Source of the DNA: Riemerella anatipestifer_F
Lineage (GTDB): Bacteria; Bacteroidota; Bacteroidia; Flavobacteriales; Weeksellaceae
Reading direction: 5' to 3' (one strand)
DNA length: 64,000 bases
NCBI RefSeq assembly: GCF_037861325.1
Contig: NZ_JAFELW010000001.1
Part shown: piece after piece, positions 22,004 through 31,914 of the stretch
Layout: every line of letters begins with the position of its first letter
Position numbering within the stretch: the stretch's first letter is position 1
Translations under genes and position numbers: made by a program
Notes under the pieces: generated by a model
Told to the model about the DNA's origin: nothing
Database searches by the model: none
Seen by the model: the letters and a program-made list of their open reading frames with translations, nothing else

Positions 22004-24133
22004 ATGATTAAAATGATAAAGAAACCTCTAATATTATCTGCCGTAGTGCTACCTGCTGTAATGGCTTTTGCACAGCAATACGGAGGAATGTGGATGCCTA
22101 CGGAACTCAATGAAAAAGAAATGAAAGAGCTGGGAATGAAAATATCTGCAAAAGATATATTTAATCCAGAAAAGCCTAGTATTAAAGATGCAGTGGTACA
22201 GTTCAACGGAGGGTGTACTGCGGAAGTTATTTCTCCTAAAGGGCTTATTCTTACCAATCATCACTGTGGTTATGGGCAGATACAATCTCACTCTAGCGTA
22301 GAAAAAGATTACCTAAAAGATGGTTTTTGGGCTAAAAATATGGGCGAAGAGTTGCCTAATCCTGGGGTAACTGTAGACTTTATTGTGGATATTAAAAATG
22401 TAACCAACGAAGTTTTAAAAGGAAACCCAAATCTTTCTGAACAAAATATTAAGGACAATATAGAGGCTTTAAAAAAGTCGTTTAAACTAGAGCCTTATCA
22501 GCATATTGTGGTGAAGCCTGTGTATTACGGTAACCAATATTATGCTTATGTTATAGAAACTTTCAAAGACGTTCGTTTGGTAGGGGCTCCACCGTCTTCT
22601 ATTGGCAAGTTTGGTAGTGATACAGATAATTGGGTTTGGCCTAGACATACGGGAGATTTCTCGATGTTCCGTGTTTATGCAGACAAGAATAACAAGCCTG
22701 CAGAATATTCTAAAGATAACATTCCGTACAAACCAAAGCATTTTTTACCAATTTCTATCAAGGATAAAAAAGAAAACGATTTTACTTTTGTATTCGGTTT
22801 TCCAGGGAGAACACAGGAGTACCTACCATCTATCGCTGTGGAAAAAATCATGAAAGAGATAGACCCAGCAATGATTTCTATGCGAGAAGTCGCTCTTAAA
22901 ACTTTGGACGAAAAAATGCGTGTAGATGATGCAACGAGGATTAAATATGCCTCTAAATATGCCTCGGTAGCCAACTATTGGAAAAAATGGATAGGCGAGG
23001 TGGAAGGACTTAAAAAGTCTAAAGCGGTAGATAAAAAACGAGCGTATGAAGCAGAACTCATCAAAAAGAACCCTGAAATAAAGAAAACCATAGATGGGCT
23101 TAATAGACTTTATACAGAGCAATCTGCCTATGCATTGAATAGAGCGTATTATAACGAACTTTTAAGGAATGCAGAGACACTTAATCTAGCTAACCGCTAT
23201 CTAGATTATTTGTTTAATATAGAGAAAGGTAAAAATATAGAACCTAAGTTTTTTGAGAATTTAAAATCTTTTTATAAAGATTACGATGGCGAATTAGATG
23301 CTAAAGTAACGGCAAAACTATTGGCTTTATATACCAATAAGACGCCTGCGGAATTTCTTCCTAAAGGGTTTGAAGAATTTAAAAATGAAGAGGCTAATCT
23401 TAAAGCCATAGAAGAATGGAGTAAAAACTCGGTGATTACAGGAAGAAAAGCACTTAACGGTGCTTATGTAACTTCTGACTTAGACAAGGTATTTCAGAAT
23501 AAAGATGCTTTAGTAAAAGAGCTTAATTCTGACCCACTTTTAGGAGTGTTAGCTATGTTACAGACTACCTATGTTCAAGGAACTCAGTCTAAGTTTAATG
23601 AATATCAAACACAAATAGATGCTCAGCTTAAAACCTTTATGGCACAGCAAATGGCGACGGATAAGGATAGAAAATTCTTCCCAGATGCTAACTCCACACT
23701 TAGGGTAACTTACGGAACGGTGCAAGGCTCTAATCCTAGAGATGCTGTATATTACGGATATAAAACGCATACTTCAGGAATTATGGAGAAATATATCCCA
23801 GGAGATTATGAATTTGATGTTCCTGCTCGTCTTATCAATCTTTATCAAAACAAAGATTATGGTATTTACAAAGATGAAACAGGAGAGGTGCCAGTTAATT
23901 TTACAGCGACTAATCATACCACAGGAGGTAACTCTGGAAGCCCAGCATTAGACGCTTACGGTAATTTGATAGGACTTAATTTTGACCGCCAATGGGAAGG
24001 CACGATGAGCGACATCAATTATGACCCTAAATTCAGTAGAAATATTATGGTGGATACTAAATATATCCTATTTATCGTTGATAAATTCGCTAATGCCAAA
24101 TGGCTTTTAGACGAAATGAAAATTATAAAATAA
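22004..24133 (+). CDS. dpp11: S46 dipeptidyl peptidase, DPP11 type (Asp/Glu-specific)
   Basis: About 709 residues from ATG 22004, giving a clean signal peptide (MIKMIKKPLILSAVV, cleavage after AFA at residue 23); the frame runs upstream but without a signal peptide in place. S46 enzymes remove dipeptides from peptide N-termini in the periplasm. Catalytic parts are visible: His in LILTNHHCGYG (about residues 81-90) and Ser in GGNSGSPALD (Ser644). An Arg (Arg662, in NFDRQWEG) lies exactly 18 residues after the Ser. In P. gingivalis DPP11 the catalytic Ser and the specificity Arg are also 18 apart (655 and 673), while DPP7 has Gly there. So the enzyme should prefer acidic P1 residues. Neighbour on the minus strand is an M16 peptidase. 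Confidence 0.85.
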   Translation: MIKMIKKPLILSAVVLPAVMAFAQQYGGMWMPTELNEKEMKELGMKISAKDIFNPEKPSIKDAVVQFNGGCTAEVISPKGLILTNHHCGYGQIQSHSSVEKDYLKDGFWAKNMGEELPNPGVTVDFIVDIKNVTNEVLKGNPNLSEQNIKDNIEALKKSFKLEPYQHIVVKPVYYGNQYYAYVIETFKDVRLVGAPPSSIGKFGSDTDNWVWPRHTGDFSMFRVYADKNNKPAEYSKDNIPYKPKHFLPISIKDKKENDFTFVFGFPGRTQEYLPSIAVEKIMKEIDPAMISMREVALKTLDEKMRVDDATRIKYASKYASVANYWKKWIGEVEGLKKSKAVDKKRAYEAELIKKNPEIKKTIDGLNRLYTEQSAYALNRAYYNELLRNAETLNLANRYLDYLFNIEKGKNIEPKFFENLKSFYKDYDGELDAKVTAKLLALYTNKTPAEFLPKGFEEFKNEEANLKAIEEWSKNSVITGRKALNGAYVTSDLDKVFQNKDALVKELNSDPLLGVLAMLQTTYVQGTQSKFNEYQTQIDAQLKTFMAQQMATDKDRKFFPDANSTLRVTYGTVQGSNPRDAVYYGYKTHTSGIMEKYIPGDYEFDVPARLINLYQNKDYGIYKDETGEVPVNFTATNHTTGGNSGSPALDAYGNLIGLNFDRQWEGTMSDINYDPKFSRNIMVDTKYILFIVDKFANAKWLLDEMKIIK

Positions 24134-24156
24134 GAGTATAATTTCTTTCAAAATAG

Positions 24157-24189
24157 AAAAAGTCAGACAACTTGTCTGACTTTTTCTTG
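24157..24189. terminator. Bidirectional terminator between convergent peptidase genes
   Basis: Stem AAAAAGTCAGACAA/TTGTCTGACTTTTT (24157-24170 with 24172-24185); both sides give a T-run, so it can serve DPP11 on the plus strand and the M16 peptidase on the minus strand. Confidence 0.8.
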
Positions 24190-24192
24190 TTT

Positions 24193-27057
24193 TTAATAAC
24201 CGAATAAATCTTCTGTGCTTAACTCATGTACTGCTCCTAAACTTTTTAGATAGTTTAAGTCAAGGCTTTTGGTTTGTCCTATAATGGCGGTGTGGTACGG
24301 TATCGGTTTTATGTTTTGATTATAAAAATCAGTTAAATCGTCTAAACTAAGTGAGTTTACCTCATCATAAATATCCTTTCTAATATCATAGCCATATCCC
24401 CATTTTTGCATCGCAAGATAATTGAAATACAAATTTTGTTTTGTAAGCCTTTGCGAAGCAATTTGCTTCAGAGCAGAACTTTTAGCATTATTGAATTGCG
24501 ACTTGACTTGTGGAAGTTCGCTCATCAGTTCGTTTATAGAGTTTAGAGCGATTTCCATTTTGTCTGCTTGAGTGCCAAGGTAAGACGTTACATAATCATA
24601 CTTTTTGAGTTGGCTAGGGTAGGTGTAAGACACATAAGCTGAATATGCCAACGATTTAGATTCTCGTATTTCCTGAAATACAATAGAAGATAAACCTCGC
24701 CCAAAATATTCATTAAAGACGCTTATTCGTCCAAAGTTTTTAGGATTGATTTCTTCGCCTCGTCCTACCTTCATTATTTCCACCTGTACCATATCATAAT
24801 CTACTAGATAGACTTTGTTTTGGTTAGTGAGTGGCTCTGGGTAGTTTTTAGGAGTTGGAGGCGTAAGGTTTCCTTTGGTAAGACCTATATCTAATAATGC
24901 TGATTTAAACGCTTCAATATCTTGCCCATAGAAGAATAGTTCATAAGGGTAATCCAACAATATTTGGGTTCTTTGTGTAAAATCTTCCGCTTTAGCCGTT
25001 TGTAACCTTTCTTTGGTGATAACATCTCGGAAACGAGAGTTTTCTCCATATTTAGCATAATTTACTAAGGCTCTCGTAATTTGGTTTTTGTCCTTTTTAC
25101 TTATTTCACGAGCATCTAAGATGGAGGTTACCATAGTTTGATAAATGGAGTTATCAGGCTTTATATTCCTTAGCCAATGCACCATTAGTGAAACTCCTTT
25201 AGCAAGATTTTCCTCCAAACCGCCCAACATAATGCTAATGTTATCTGTACCAACTTGGAAGCTGTAATTAACCCCTATTTTGTAAAACTCTTGTTTTATT
25301 TCTTCGGGAGAATAGCGGTCGGTTCCCATATATTCCAACACTTCTAGTACCAAACCAAGCTCTTTATCATTATCCGTTCCCATAGGGAAAATAAAATTCA
25401 TTTGAGCGAGGTTGTTTTGGGTGTTTTTAATGGAACTAAGTTTAATCCCATTGAGGTTATCCTCTAATATTTCTTTAGAATAATCGGCAAAAACAGGAGT
25501 TATATCGTGAGTTTTCTCTGCGAGGAGTTGCGTTAAAAATTCAGATTGAGCTTCCTTATTGATTTTAATAGGCGTTATTTTAGGGTTTTCTACGCGTATG
25601 AGTTTATCATTTTCGCCTCTTTCTTTATAAACTACCACATAATTTTCGCCAAAAAACTCGTTGGCAAAACTAATGACTTCTTTTTTAGTAATGGTTTCGT
25701 ACAGATTGAGTTCGTTTAGTTCTTCGTTCCATTCTCTTTCTTTAATAAAGGTTTCGTAAAGGAGTGTGGCGAGTCCATCGGCAGTTTCTAGTTGTTTTAA
25801 TCTTCCTTTTTTAATATCGTTGATGATGGCAGGGATAAGCCAATCTGGGAAATCTCCTTTTTTCAGGGCTTCTATTTGGGATAGAATTAAATCCTTCGCT
25901 TCGTCCAGAGTTTGATTTTCCTTCGGAACGATAACGATAGACAAAAATCCATAAGACTTAAATGGAGAATGAAATGCCGACGCTCTTAAAGCAGTTTGTT
26001 TTTGATTGATGTTTAAATCAATAAGTCCTACCTCACCGTTGTTTGAAAGGATTTGAGTGCATATCTCGGTAAGTCTAGCTTCTTGAGTGCCATAGCTATG
26101 GGTACGCCATGCCATCTGAAGTCTAGGTGCAGAAGGACTTTTAATAGTTCTTTTAATAATGTTGCTTATAGGTTGCTCTATAATAGTTCTTTTTGGAGGC
26201 AACTCTCTAAAAGAAAAAGTGCCAAAATAGCGTTCAGCTAAAGCAATAGTTGGTTCAAAATCTAAATCTCCCACCAAAATAAGGGCATAATTGTTAGGAA
26301 CATAGTATTCGTTAAAATACTTATGTAGGGCTTCCATAGACGGATTTTTTAGATGTTCGGCTTTACCGAGGGTGGTTTGTTGTCCGTTGGGGTGATTAGG
26401 GAAAAGAGCGTCCATAATTTCATAATGCACCAATCTAAAATCGTTATCTTGAGCTCTATTGAACTCTTCATAAACGGACTCTAGCTCGGTATGGAATAAC
26501 CTTAAAGTTAGCTCCGAAAAGCGTTCTTTTTCTACTTTAAACCATTTTTCCAACTCGTTGGACGGGATATTGTTCTTATACACCGTCTCATCTAGCCAAG
26601 TGTGGGCGTTAGTACCAGAAGCTCCTAGAGAAGATAAAATTTTGTCGTATTCGTTAGGGATAGCATACTGTGCTGCCTCTTGAGAAACAGTGTCTATCTC
26701 TTTGTAAATTTGCTTTTTTTCTTCCTCGTTTTTGGTGGCTTTGTGCTGCTCAAACAAGTCGGATAATTTCTGTAAAAGAGGTCGTTCTTTTTCCCAGTCA
26801 AGGCTTCCTATTTTAGAAGTACCTTTAAACATCATATGCTCCAGATAGTGGGCAAGACCAGTATTGTCTTTGGGGTCGTTATTACTTCCTGTTCTTACGG
26901 GGATATAAGTTTGTATTCTGGGAGCATCAGAATTTTTGGAGAGGTACACTTTAAGACCGTTTTTTAGGGTATATATTCTTACTTGGTTATCGTCGTTAGT
27001 TACCGATAGGTATTCTAGCCCATTCTTATCGGTGTGGGATATTACATCATATTTCAT
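24193..27057 (-). CDS. M16 family zinc peptidase (insulinase-like, two-domain)
   Basis: About 954 residues from ATG 27057 (a TTG three codons earlier is not needed). The zinc motif HYLEH (residues 70-74) is the inverted HxxEH of M16, and the third ligand Glu lies in ELESVYEEFN about 80 residues on. The second half is the non-catalytic M16 domain with RLTKQNLYFNYLAMQKWGYG near the end. No signal peptide, so it is probably cytosolic, degrading small peptides; Bacteroidota often carry one such gene. A TATCTTTG box at 27091-27084 (minus strand) sits upstream. Shares the terminator with the DPP11 gene. Confidence 0.9.
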   Translation of the reverse strand: MKYDVISHTDKNGLEYLSVTNDDNQVRIYTLKNGLKVYLSKNSDAPRIQTYIPVRTGSNNDPKDNTGLAHYLEHMMFKGTSKIGSLDWEKERPLLQKLSDLFEQHKATKNEEEKKQIYKEIDTVSQEAAQYAIPNEYDKILSSLGASGTNAHTWLDETVYKNNIPSNELEKWFKVEKERFSELTLRLFHTELESVYEEFNRAQDNDFRLVHYEIMDALFPNHPNGQQTTLGKAEHLKNPSMEALHKYFNEYYVPNNYALILVGDLDFEPTIALAERYFGTFSFRELPPKRTIIEQPISNIIKRTIKSPSAPRLQMAWRTHSYGTQEARLTEICTQILSNNGEVGLIDLNINQKQTALRASAFHSPFKSYGFLSIVIVPKENQTLDEAKDLILSQIEALKKGDFPDWLIPAIINDIKKGRLKQLETADGLATLLYETFIKEREWNEELNELNLYETITKKEVISFANEFFGENYVVVYKERGENDKLIRVENPKITPIKINKEAQSEFLTQLLAEKTHDITPVFADYSKEILEDNLNGIKLSSIKNTQNNLAQMNFIFPMGTDNDKELGLVLEVLEYMGTDRYSPEEIKQEFYKIGVNYSFQVGTDNISIMLGGLEENLAKGVSLMVHWLRNIKPDNSIYQTMVTSILDAREISKKDKNQITRALVNYAKYGENSRFRDVITKERLQTAKAEDFTQRTQILLDYPYELFFYGQDIEAFKSALLDIGLTKGNLTPPTPKNYPEPLTNQNKVYLVDYDMVQVEIMKVGRGEEINPKNFGRISVFNEYFGRGLSSIVFQEIRESKSLAYSAYVSYTYPSQLKKYDYVTSYLGTQADKMEIALNSINELMSELPQVKSQFNNAKSSALKQIASQRLTKQNLYFNYLAMQKWGYGYDIRKDIYDEVNSLSLDDLTDFYNQNIKPIPYHTAIIGQTKSLDLNYLKSLGAVHELSTEDLFGY

Positions 27058-27083
27058 CACTTGCAAAAATCTTTATTGAGGTG

Positions 27084-27091
27084 CAAAGATA
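27084..27091 (-). promoter_or_regulatory. -7 box of the M16 peptidase gene
   Basis: Minus-strand TATCTTTG, 26 bases ahead of the ATG at 27057, matching TAnnTTTG. A -33 TTG is absent at the usual spacing. Confidence 0.5.
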
Positions 27092-27210
27092 CCTTAGTTA
27101 GAGTAATAATTGGTAAAATATTTAAATTTCATTAGCGACATTGTATATTTACTTTTGTAGAGTCAAAATCTAACTTTCTAAAAGATTTCATTTTTTAGTC
27201 TTAAAATCAT

Positions 27211-27218
27211 TATATTTG
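27211..27218 (+). promoter_or_regulatory. -7 box of the E1 dehydrogenase gene
   Basis: TATATTTG fits TAnnTTTG and lies 19 bases before the ATG at 27238. A second box TACTTTTG is at 27150-27157 and could give a longer leader. Confidence 0.55.
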
Positions 27219-27237
27219 TCAAAATTCAAAACGAGTT

Positions 27238-29667
27238 ATGAGTACAACTTACATAGAGTCTCAAAAAGTGTCTTTTGAGGATTTTAAAAATAGTATTTTA
27301 AACGATTATAAACTAGGGAGAATTTCCCGAGAGATGTCCTATCTAGGTAGGAGAGAGGTGCTTACAGGAAAAGCAAAATTTGGTATCTTTGGTGATGGTA
27401 AAGAGTTGCCACAGTTGGCGATGGCAAGGGTATTTAGAAACGGCGACTTTAGGTCGGGATATTACAGAGACCAGACTTTTGTCTTAGCGATACAAGCCGT
27501 AAGTGTAGAGAGTTTTTTCGCACAGCTTTATGCAGATACAAGTGTAGAAAGAGAGCCCGCATCGGCAGGAAGACAAATGAACGGGCATTACGCTACTAGA
27601 AGCCTTAACGAAGATGGCAGTTGGAAAAATTTAACAGAACAGAAAAACATTTCTTCCGATATATCGCCTACGGCGGGGCAGATGCCTAGACTTTTAGGTT
27701 TAGCACAAGCCTCCAAAATTTATAAAGAAATCCAGTTTGAAGGTTCAGAAAAATTCTCTCGCAATGGCAACGAAGTAGCTTTTGGGACGATAGGAGATGC
27801 CTCCACTGCGGAAGGTCATTTTTGGGAAACCCTCAATGCCGCGTGTGCCTTGCAAGTCCCTATGATTGTAAGTATTTGGGACGATGGCTACGGTATTTCT
27901 GTGCCTACACACAACCAAAGAGCCAAAGCAGATATTACCGAAATGCTATCAGGTTTCCAAAGAAAAGAAGGTAAAGCTGAAGGTTGCGAAATCATTACCG
28001 TAAAGGCGTGGGATTATCCAGCCTTGTTAGACGCTTACGCTAGAGCAGAAGATTTTGCAAGGAATCAAAGCATTCCAGTGGTAGTTCACGTTAAAGAAGT
28101 TACGCAGCCACAAGGGCACTCCACATCGGGTTCTCACGAAAGATACAAATCAGAAGAGCGATTGAATTGGGAAGCAGAGTACGATGGTCTTAAACAGTTT
28201 AGAGAATGGATACTCAATTATAGCATAGAAATAGACGGACAAACGGAAATTCTTGCCACAGCAGAAGAGTTAGATGCCTTAGATAAAGAAGCAAAGAAAG
28301 AAGTTAAAGAAGGACAAAAAAGAGCGTGGGAAGCCTACCAAAACGCTATTAAATCTGTTAAGGATAAAGGTCTATCGGCGGTAGAAAAACTTAAAGCTCA
28401 AAATACTCAAGTAGAGTCTTTATTGCAAGATTTTGGTAAAATCATATCAGTTGGAAAGAGAGAAGTGTTCCATCTGATGAGAAAAGCACTATGGCTTACA
28501 AGAGGGCAAAACTCTGTGGAAAGAAAAGATTTAGAAAAGACTTATCAAGAGCTTTTATTGCAGGAGCAAGACCATTATTCATCTCATCTTTACTCTCAAT
28601 CTCAATGGAAGGCAACTAATGTAAAAGAAGTAAAGCCAATTTATAGTGATAATTCCGAAGAAGTGGACGGAAGAGTAGTGGTAAGAAACAACTTTGATAA
28701 AATATTTGAAAAATATCCACAAACCTTAGTTTTTGGAGAAGACACAGGGAACATTGGTGATGTAAACCAAGGTCTAGAAGGAATGCAGGAGAAGTATGGC
28801 GCAACGAGAGTGGCAGATACAGGGATTAGAGAAGCCACTATCTTAGGTCAAGGGATTGGTATGGCGATGAGAGGGCTTCGTCCAATTGCAGAAATTCAAT
28901 ATTTAGACTACATTCTCTACTGTTTGCAAGGTATGAGTGATGATTTGGCAACAGTACAATACAGAACTAAAGGTGGACAAAAGGCTCCAGTAATTATAAG
29001 AACTAGAGGGCATAGATTAGAAGGAATTTGGCACTCAGGCTCTCCTATGGCGGGGATACTTAACTTGTCCAAAGGAATTTTGGTATTAGTTCCTAGAAAC
29101 TTAACTAAAGCAGCTGGGTTTTATAACACGATGTTACAAAGTGATGAACCTGCGGTAATTGTGGAGTGTCTCAATGGTTATCGTTTAAAAGAAAAACAAC
29201 CAGACAACCTAGGCGAGTTTACCGTGCCTGTGGGCAAAATAGAGGTAACGAAAGAAGGAGCAGATGTTACCCTTGTTACTTATGGTTCTACTTGGCGTGT
29301 GGTGATGGAGGCAGCTAAAGAACTAGAGCAGTTAGGCATTTCAGCGGAAGTGATAGATGTTCAGTCGTTAATTCCGTTTGACTTAGAGCACGAAATTGCA
29401 AAAAGTCTTCAGAAGACCAATCGTTTAGTGGTGATAGATGAAGATGTGGAAGGGGGAACTTCTGCCTTTATTCTTCAGCAAATTTTAGAAAAACAAAAAG
29501 CCTTTAGATATTTGGATAGCGACCCAGTAACTATTACGGCTAAAAATCACAGACCAGCTTATGCTAGTGATGGGGATTACTTTAGTAAACCTTCTGTGGA
29601 CGATATAGTGGAGGAAGTTTATGCGGTGTTTCACGAAACTAATCCAAGTAAATTCCCTAAAATATAA
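27238..29667 (+). CDS. 2-oxoacid dehydrogenase E1, fused alpha and beta subunits
   Basis: 809 residues. E1 of a 2-oxoacid (probably branched-chain) dehydrogenase complex, decarboxylating the 2-oxoacid with thiamine diphosphate and transferring the acyl to E2 lipoyl. The alpha part has the TPP/Mg motif GDASTAEGHFWETLNA and SIWDDGYGIS (about residues 186-220), and HSTSGSHERY (ca. 299). The beta part begins near residue 480 (RVVVRNNFDKIFEKYP, FGEDTG) and shows the transketolase-like ITxx region and the C-terminal VDVQSLIPFD-like segment. The fusion of both chains in one polypeptide is usual in Bacteroidota. Whether the substrate is pyruvate, branched-chain oxoacid or 2-oxoglutarate cannot be read; branched-chain is the family habit here. 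Confidence 0.88.
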   Translation: MSTTYIESQKVSFEDFKNSILNDYKLGRISREMSYLGRREVLTGKAKFGIFGDGKELPQLAMARVFRNGDFRSGYYRDQTFVLAIQAVSVESFFAQLYADTSVEREPASAGRQMNGHYATRSLNEDGSWKNLTEQKNISSDISPTAGQMPRLLGLAQASKIYKEIQFEGSEKFSRNGNEVAFGTIGDASTAEGHFWETLNAACALQVPMIVSIWDDGYGISVPTHNQRAKADITEMLSGFQRKEGKAEGCEIITVKAWDYPALLDAYARAEDFARNQSIPVVVHVKEVTQPQGHSTSGSHERYKSEERLNWEAEYDGLKQFREWILNYSIEIDGQTEILATAEELDALDKEAKKEVKEGQKRAWEAYQNAIKSVKDKGLSAVEKLKAQNTQVESLLQDFGKIISVGKREVFHLMRKALWLTRGQNSVERKDLEKTYQELLLQEQDHYSSHLYSQSQWKATNVKEVKPIYSDNSEEVDGRVVVRNNFDKIFEKYPQTLVFGEDTGNIGDVNQGLEGMQEKYGATRVADTGIREATILGQGIGMAMRGLRPIAEIQYLDYILYCLQGMSDDLATVQYRTKGGQKAPVIIRTRGHRLEGIWHSGSPMAGILNLSKGILVLVPRNLTKAAGFYNTMLQSDEPAVIVECLNGYRLKEKQPDNLGEFTVPVGKIEVTKEGADVTLVTYGSTWRVVMEAAKELEQLGISAEVIDVQSLIPFDLEHEIAKSLQKTNRLVVIDEDVEGGTSAFILQQILEKQKAFRYLDSDPVTITAKNHRPAYASDGDYFSKPSVDDIVEEVYAVFHETNPSKFPKI

Positions 29668-29687
29668 ACAATAATAAAAATTGATAA

Positions 29688-29713
29688 GAGCGATTGTTTA
29701 ACGGCAGTCGCTC
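29688..29713 (+). terminator. Weak hairpin between E1 and aminotransferase genes
   Basis: 9-bp stem GAGCGATTG/CAGTCGCTC (one G-T pair), 8-base loop, followed by AACCTATTTAATA rather than a T-run. It may only weakly end transcription; the aminotransferase gene starts 29 bases on. Confidence 0.35.
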
Positions 29714-29742
29714 AACCTATTTAATACATAAAACTCAATATT

Positions 29743-30870
29743 ATGAGAAAGATACAAATGGTAGATTTGCAGAGCCAGTATTTTAAAATTAAAAATGAAG
29801 TGGATAATGCAGTGCTTAATGTAATGCAGTCGGCACAGTTCATCAATGGTTCGGAGGTTAAATCTTTCCAATCCGAGTTAGAAGAATATTTAGATGTAAA
29901 ACACGTAATCCCTTGTGCTAACGGTACAGATGCACTCCAAATAGCTTTGATGGCTTTAGGTTTAAAAGAAGGAGATGAGGTAATTACTGCAGACTTTACC
30001 TTTGCTGCAACGGTAGAGGTGATACATTTATTAAAGTTGAAAGCCGTTTTGGTAGATGTGGACTATGATACCTTTACTATAAATACAGAGAAGTTAAAGG
30101 AAGCCATTACTCCAAAGACTAAAGCAATAATTCCTGTGCATTTATTTGGGCAATGTGCTAATATGGAGGAGATTCTAAAAATAGCAAAGGAACACAATGT
30201 TTTTGTGGTAGAAGACAATGCACAAGCTATAGGTGCGGAATACACTTTTGCTGACGGAACAATTAAAAAATCTGGCACAATGGGAACCATAGGAACGACT
30301 TCGTTCTTTCCTTCCAAAAATTTAGGATGTTACGGAGACGGAGGAGCTATCTTTACCAATGATGATGTTTTAGCACACCGTCTAAGAGGAATTGTAAACC
30401 ACGGAATGTACGAACGCTATTATCACGATGAGGTGGGCGTTAATTCAAGACTAGATAGCATACAAGCGGCGGTTCTAAGAAAAAAACTACCACATCTGGA
30501 TAACTATAACGAAGCTAGACGCAAAGCTGCGGATTTTTACGATGAGGCTTTTAAAGATTGTCCTCATATTTTGACACCAAAAAGAGCGGAAAATTCAACG
30601 CATGTATTTCATCAATACACTCTTAGAATCCTTAATGGGAAAAGAAACGAGCTTCAGCGGTATTTGGCAGAAAAAGAAATTCCTGCAATGATATACTATC
30701 CTGTGGCACTTAGAAAACAGAAGGCTTACTACCAAGAAAGTAATGATGCTGATTTTGTAAATACAGACCGTTTGTTATCCGAAGTAATTTCATTACCAAT
30801 GCACACCGAATTAGACGATGAGCAACTAAGATATATTACAGAAACTGTTTTAGAGTTTGTAAATAAATAA
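29743..30870 (+). CDS. DegT/DnrJ/EryC1-family sugar aminotransferase
   Basis: 375 residues. PLP enzyme of the sugar aminotransferase family that makes amino sugars for cell-surface glycans. The PLP lysine is in SFFPSKNLG (about residues 188-196), preceded by the EDNAQAIGA aspartate (ca. 158) and the GTDALQIAL region (ca. 61). The N-terminus MRKIQMVDLQSQYFKIKNEV matches the family. The specific sugar is not evident. It is followed nine bases later by galE, so both likely act in nucleotide-sugar biosynthesis for surface polysaccharide. Confidence 0.82.
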   Translation: MRKIQMVDLQSQYFKIKNEVDNAVLNVMQSAQFINGSEVKSFQSELEEYLDVKHVIPCANGTDALQIALMALGLKEGDEVITADFTFAATVEVIHLLKLKAVLVDVDYDTFTINTEKLKEAITPKTKAIIPVHLFGQCANMEEILKIAKEHNVFVVEDNAQAIGAEYTFADGTIKKSGTMGTIGTTSFFPSKNLGCYGDGGAIFTNDDVLAHRLRGIVNHGMYERYYHDEVGVNSRLDSIQAAVLRKKLPHLDNYNEARRKAADFYDEAFKDCPHILTPKRAENSTHVFHQYTLRILNGKRNELQRYLAEKEIPAMIYYPVALRKQKAYYQESNDADFVNTDRLLSEVISLPMHTELDDEQLRYITETVLEFVNK

Positions 30871-30879
30871 GAAAGAGTT

Positions 30880-31902
30880 ATGACAATATTAGTAACGGGA
30901 GGTTTAGGCTATATAGGCTCTCACACAGTGGTTGAACTACTGAATGACGGTTTTGATGTAGTGATTGTAGATGATATGTCTAATTCGGAGAGGTTTGTTC
31001 TTAAAAACATTGAAGAAATTACAGGCAAAAAACCTATATTCTATCCTTTTGATTTAAAACGAAGAGAATTATTAAGTCAAGTTTTAGACGCTCATAATAT
31101 AGAAGGGTGTATCAATTTTGCTGCTTTTAAAGCGGTGGGAGAAAGCCAAGTGAAACCGATAGATTATTATGAGAACAATCTCTTTTCCTTAATCAATATA
31201 TTACAAGAATTTAAAGAACGGAATATTTCTAACTTTATATTTTCCTCGTCGTGTACGGTTTATGGTCAGGCAGACGAAATGCCGATAGACGAAAATACAC
31301 CACTCAAAACTCCAGAATCTTCCTACGGTAAAACCAAGCAGATGGGAGAGGAGATACTAAAGGACTTTTCTAGAGCTCACACTAAAAAAGTGTCTCTGTT
31401 AAGATACTTTAATCCTATTGGGGCACACCCTTCGGGCAAAATAGGAGAGCTACCGCTGGGAGTACCTAACAATTTGGTGCCTTATGTTACACAAACAGCG
31501 GCAGGGATTAGAGAGAAACTTAGTATTTGGGGAGACGATTATCCAACGCCAGATGGTACCGCCATTAGAGATTATATTTATGTGGTAGATTTGGCTAAAG
31601 CTCATTTGGCTGCACTTAAAAAGCTTATCAATGCAAAAGAAGAGACTGTTTTGGATATTTATAATTTGGGAACAGGGCAGGGTTCTTCGGTTTTAGAAGT
31701 CGTTAAAGCTTTTGAAAATGCCAATCGGGTAGAAGTGCCGTATCAAATATGCAGTCGTAGAGAAGGCGATATTACCATAGCTTATGCCAATGCTGATAAG
31801 GCAGAGAGAGAACTCGCTTGGAAAGCAGAAGCTTCTTTAGAAGAAGCTCTTAGAACGACTTGGAAATGGCAAAAATATCTAGAGAAGAATACTAATATTT
31901 GA
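30880..31902 (+). CDS. galE: UDP-glucose 4-epimerase GalE
   Basis: 340 residues. Interconverts UDP-glucose and UDP-galactose with bound NAD. The Rossmann glycine motif GGLGYIGSHT is at residues 7-16; the catalytic SSSCTVYG and YGKTKQMGE (Tyr-x3-Lys) follow around 125-156, and the substrate lid LRYFNPIGAHPSG is at about 178-190. Length is right for GalE. Operon with the aminotransferase and rsmG. Confidence 0.92.
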   Translation: MTILVTGGLGYIGSHTVVELLNDGFDVVIVDDMSNSERFVLKNIEEITGKKPIFYPFDLKRRELLSQVLDAHNIEGCINFAAFKAVGESQVKPIDYYENNLFSLINILQEFKERNISNFIFSSSCTVYGQADEMPIDENTPLKTPESSYGKTKQMGEEILKDFSRAHTKKVSLLRYFNPIGAHPSGKIGELPLGVPNNLVPYVTQTAAGIREKLSIWGDDYPTPDGTAIRDYIYVVDLAKAHLAALKKLINAKEETVLDIYNLGTGQGSSVLEVVKAFENANRVEVPYQICSRREGDITIAYANADKAERELAWKAEASLEEALRTTWKWQKYLEKNTNI

Positions 31903-31914
31903 TGAATTAAATTG

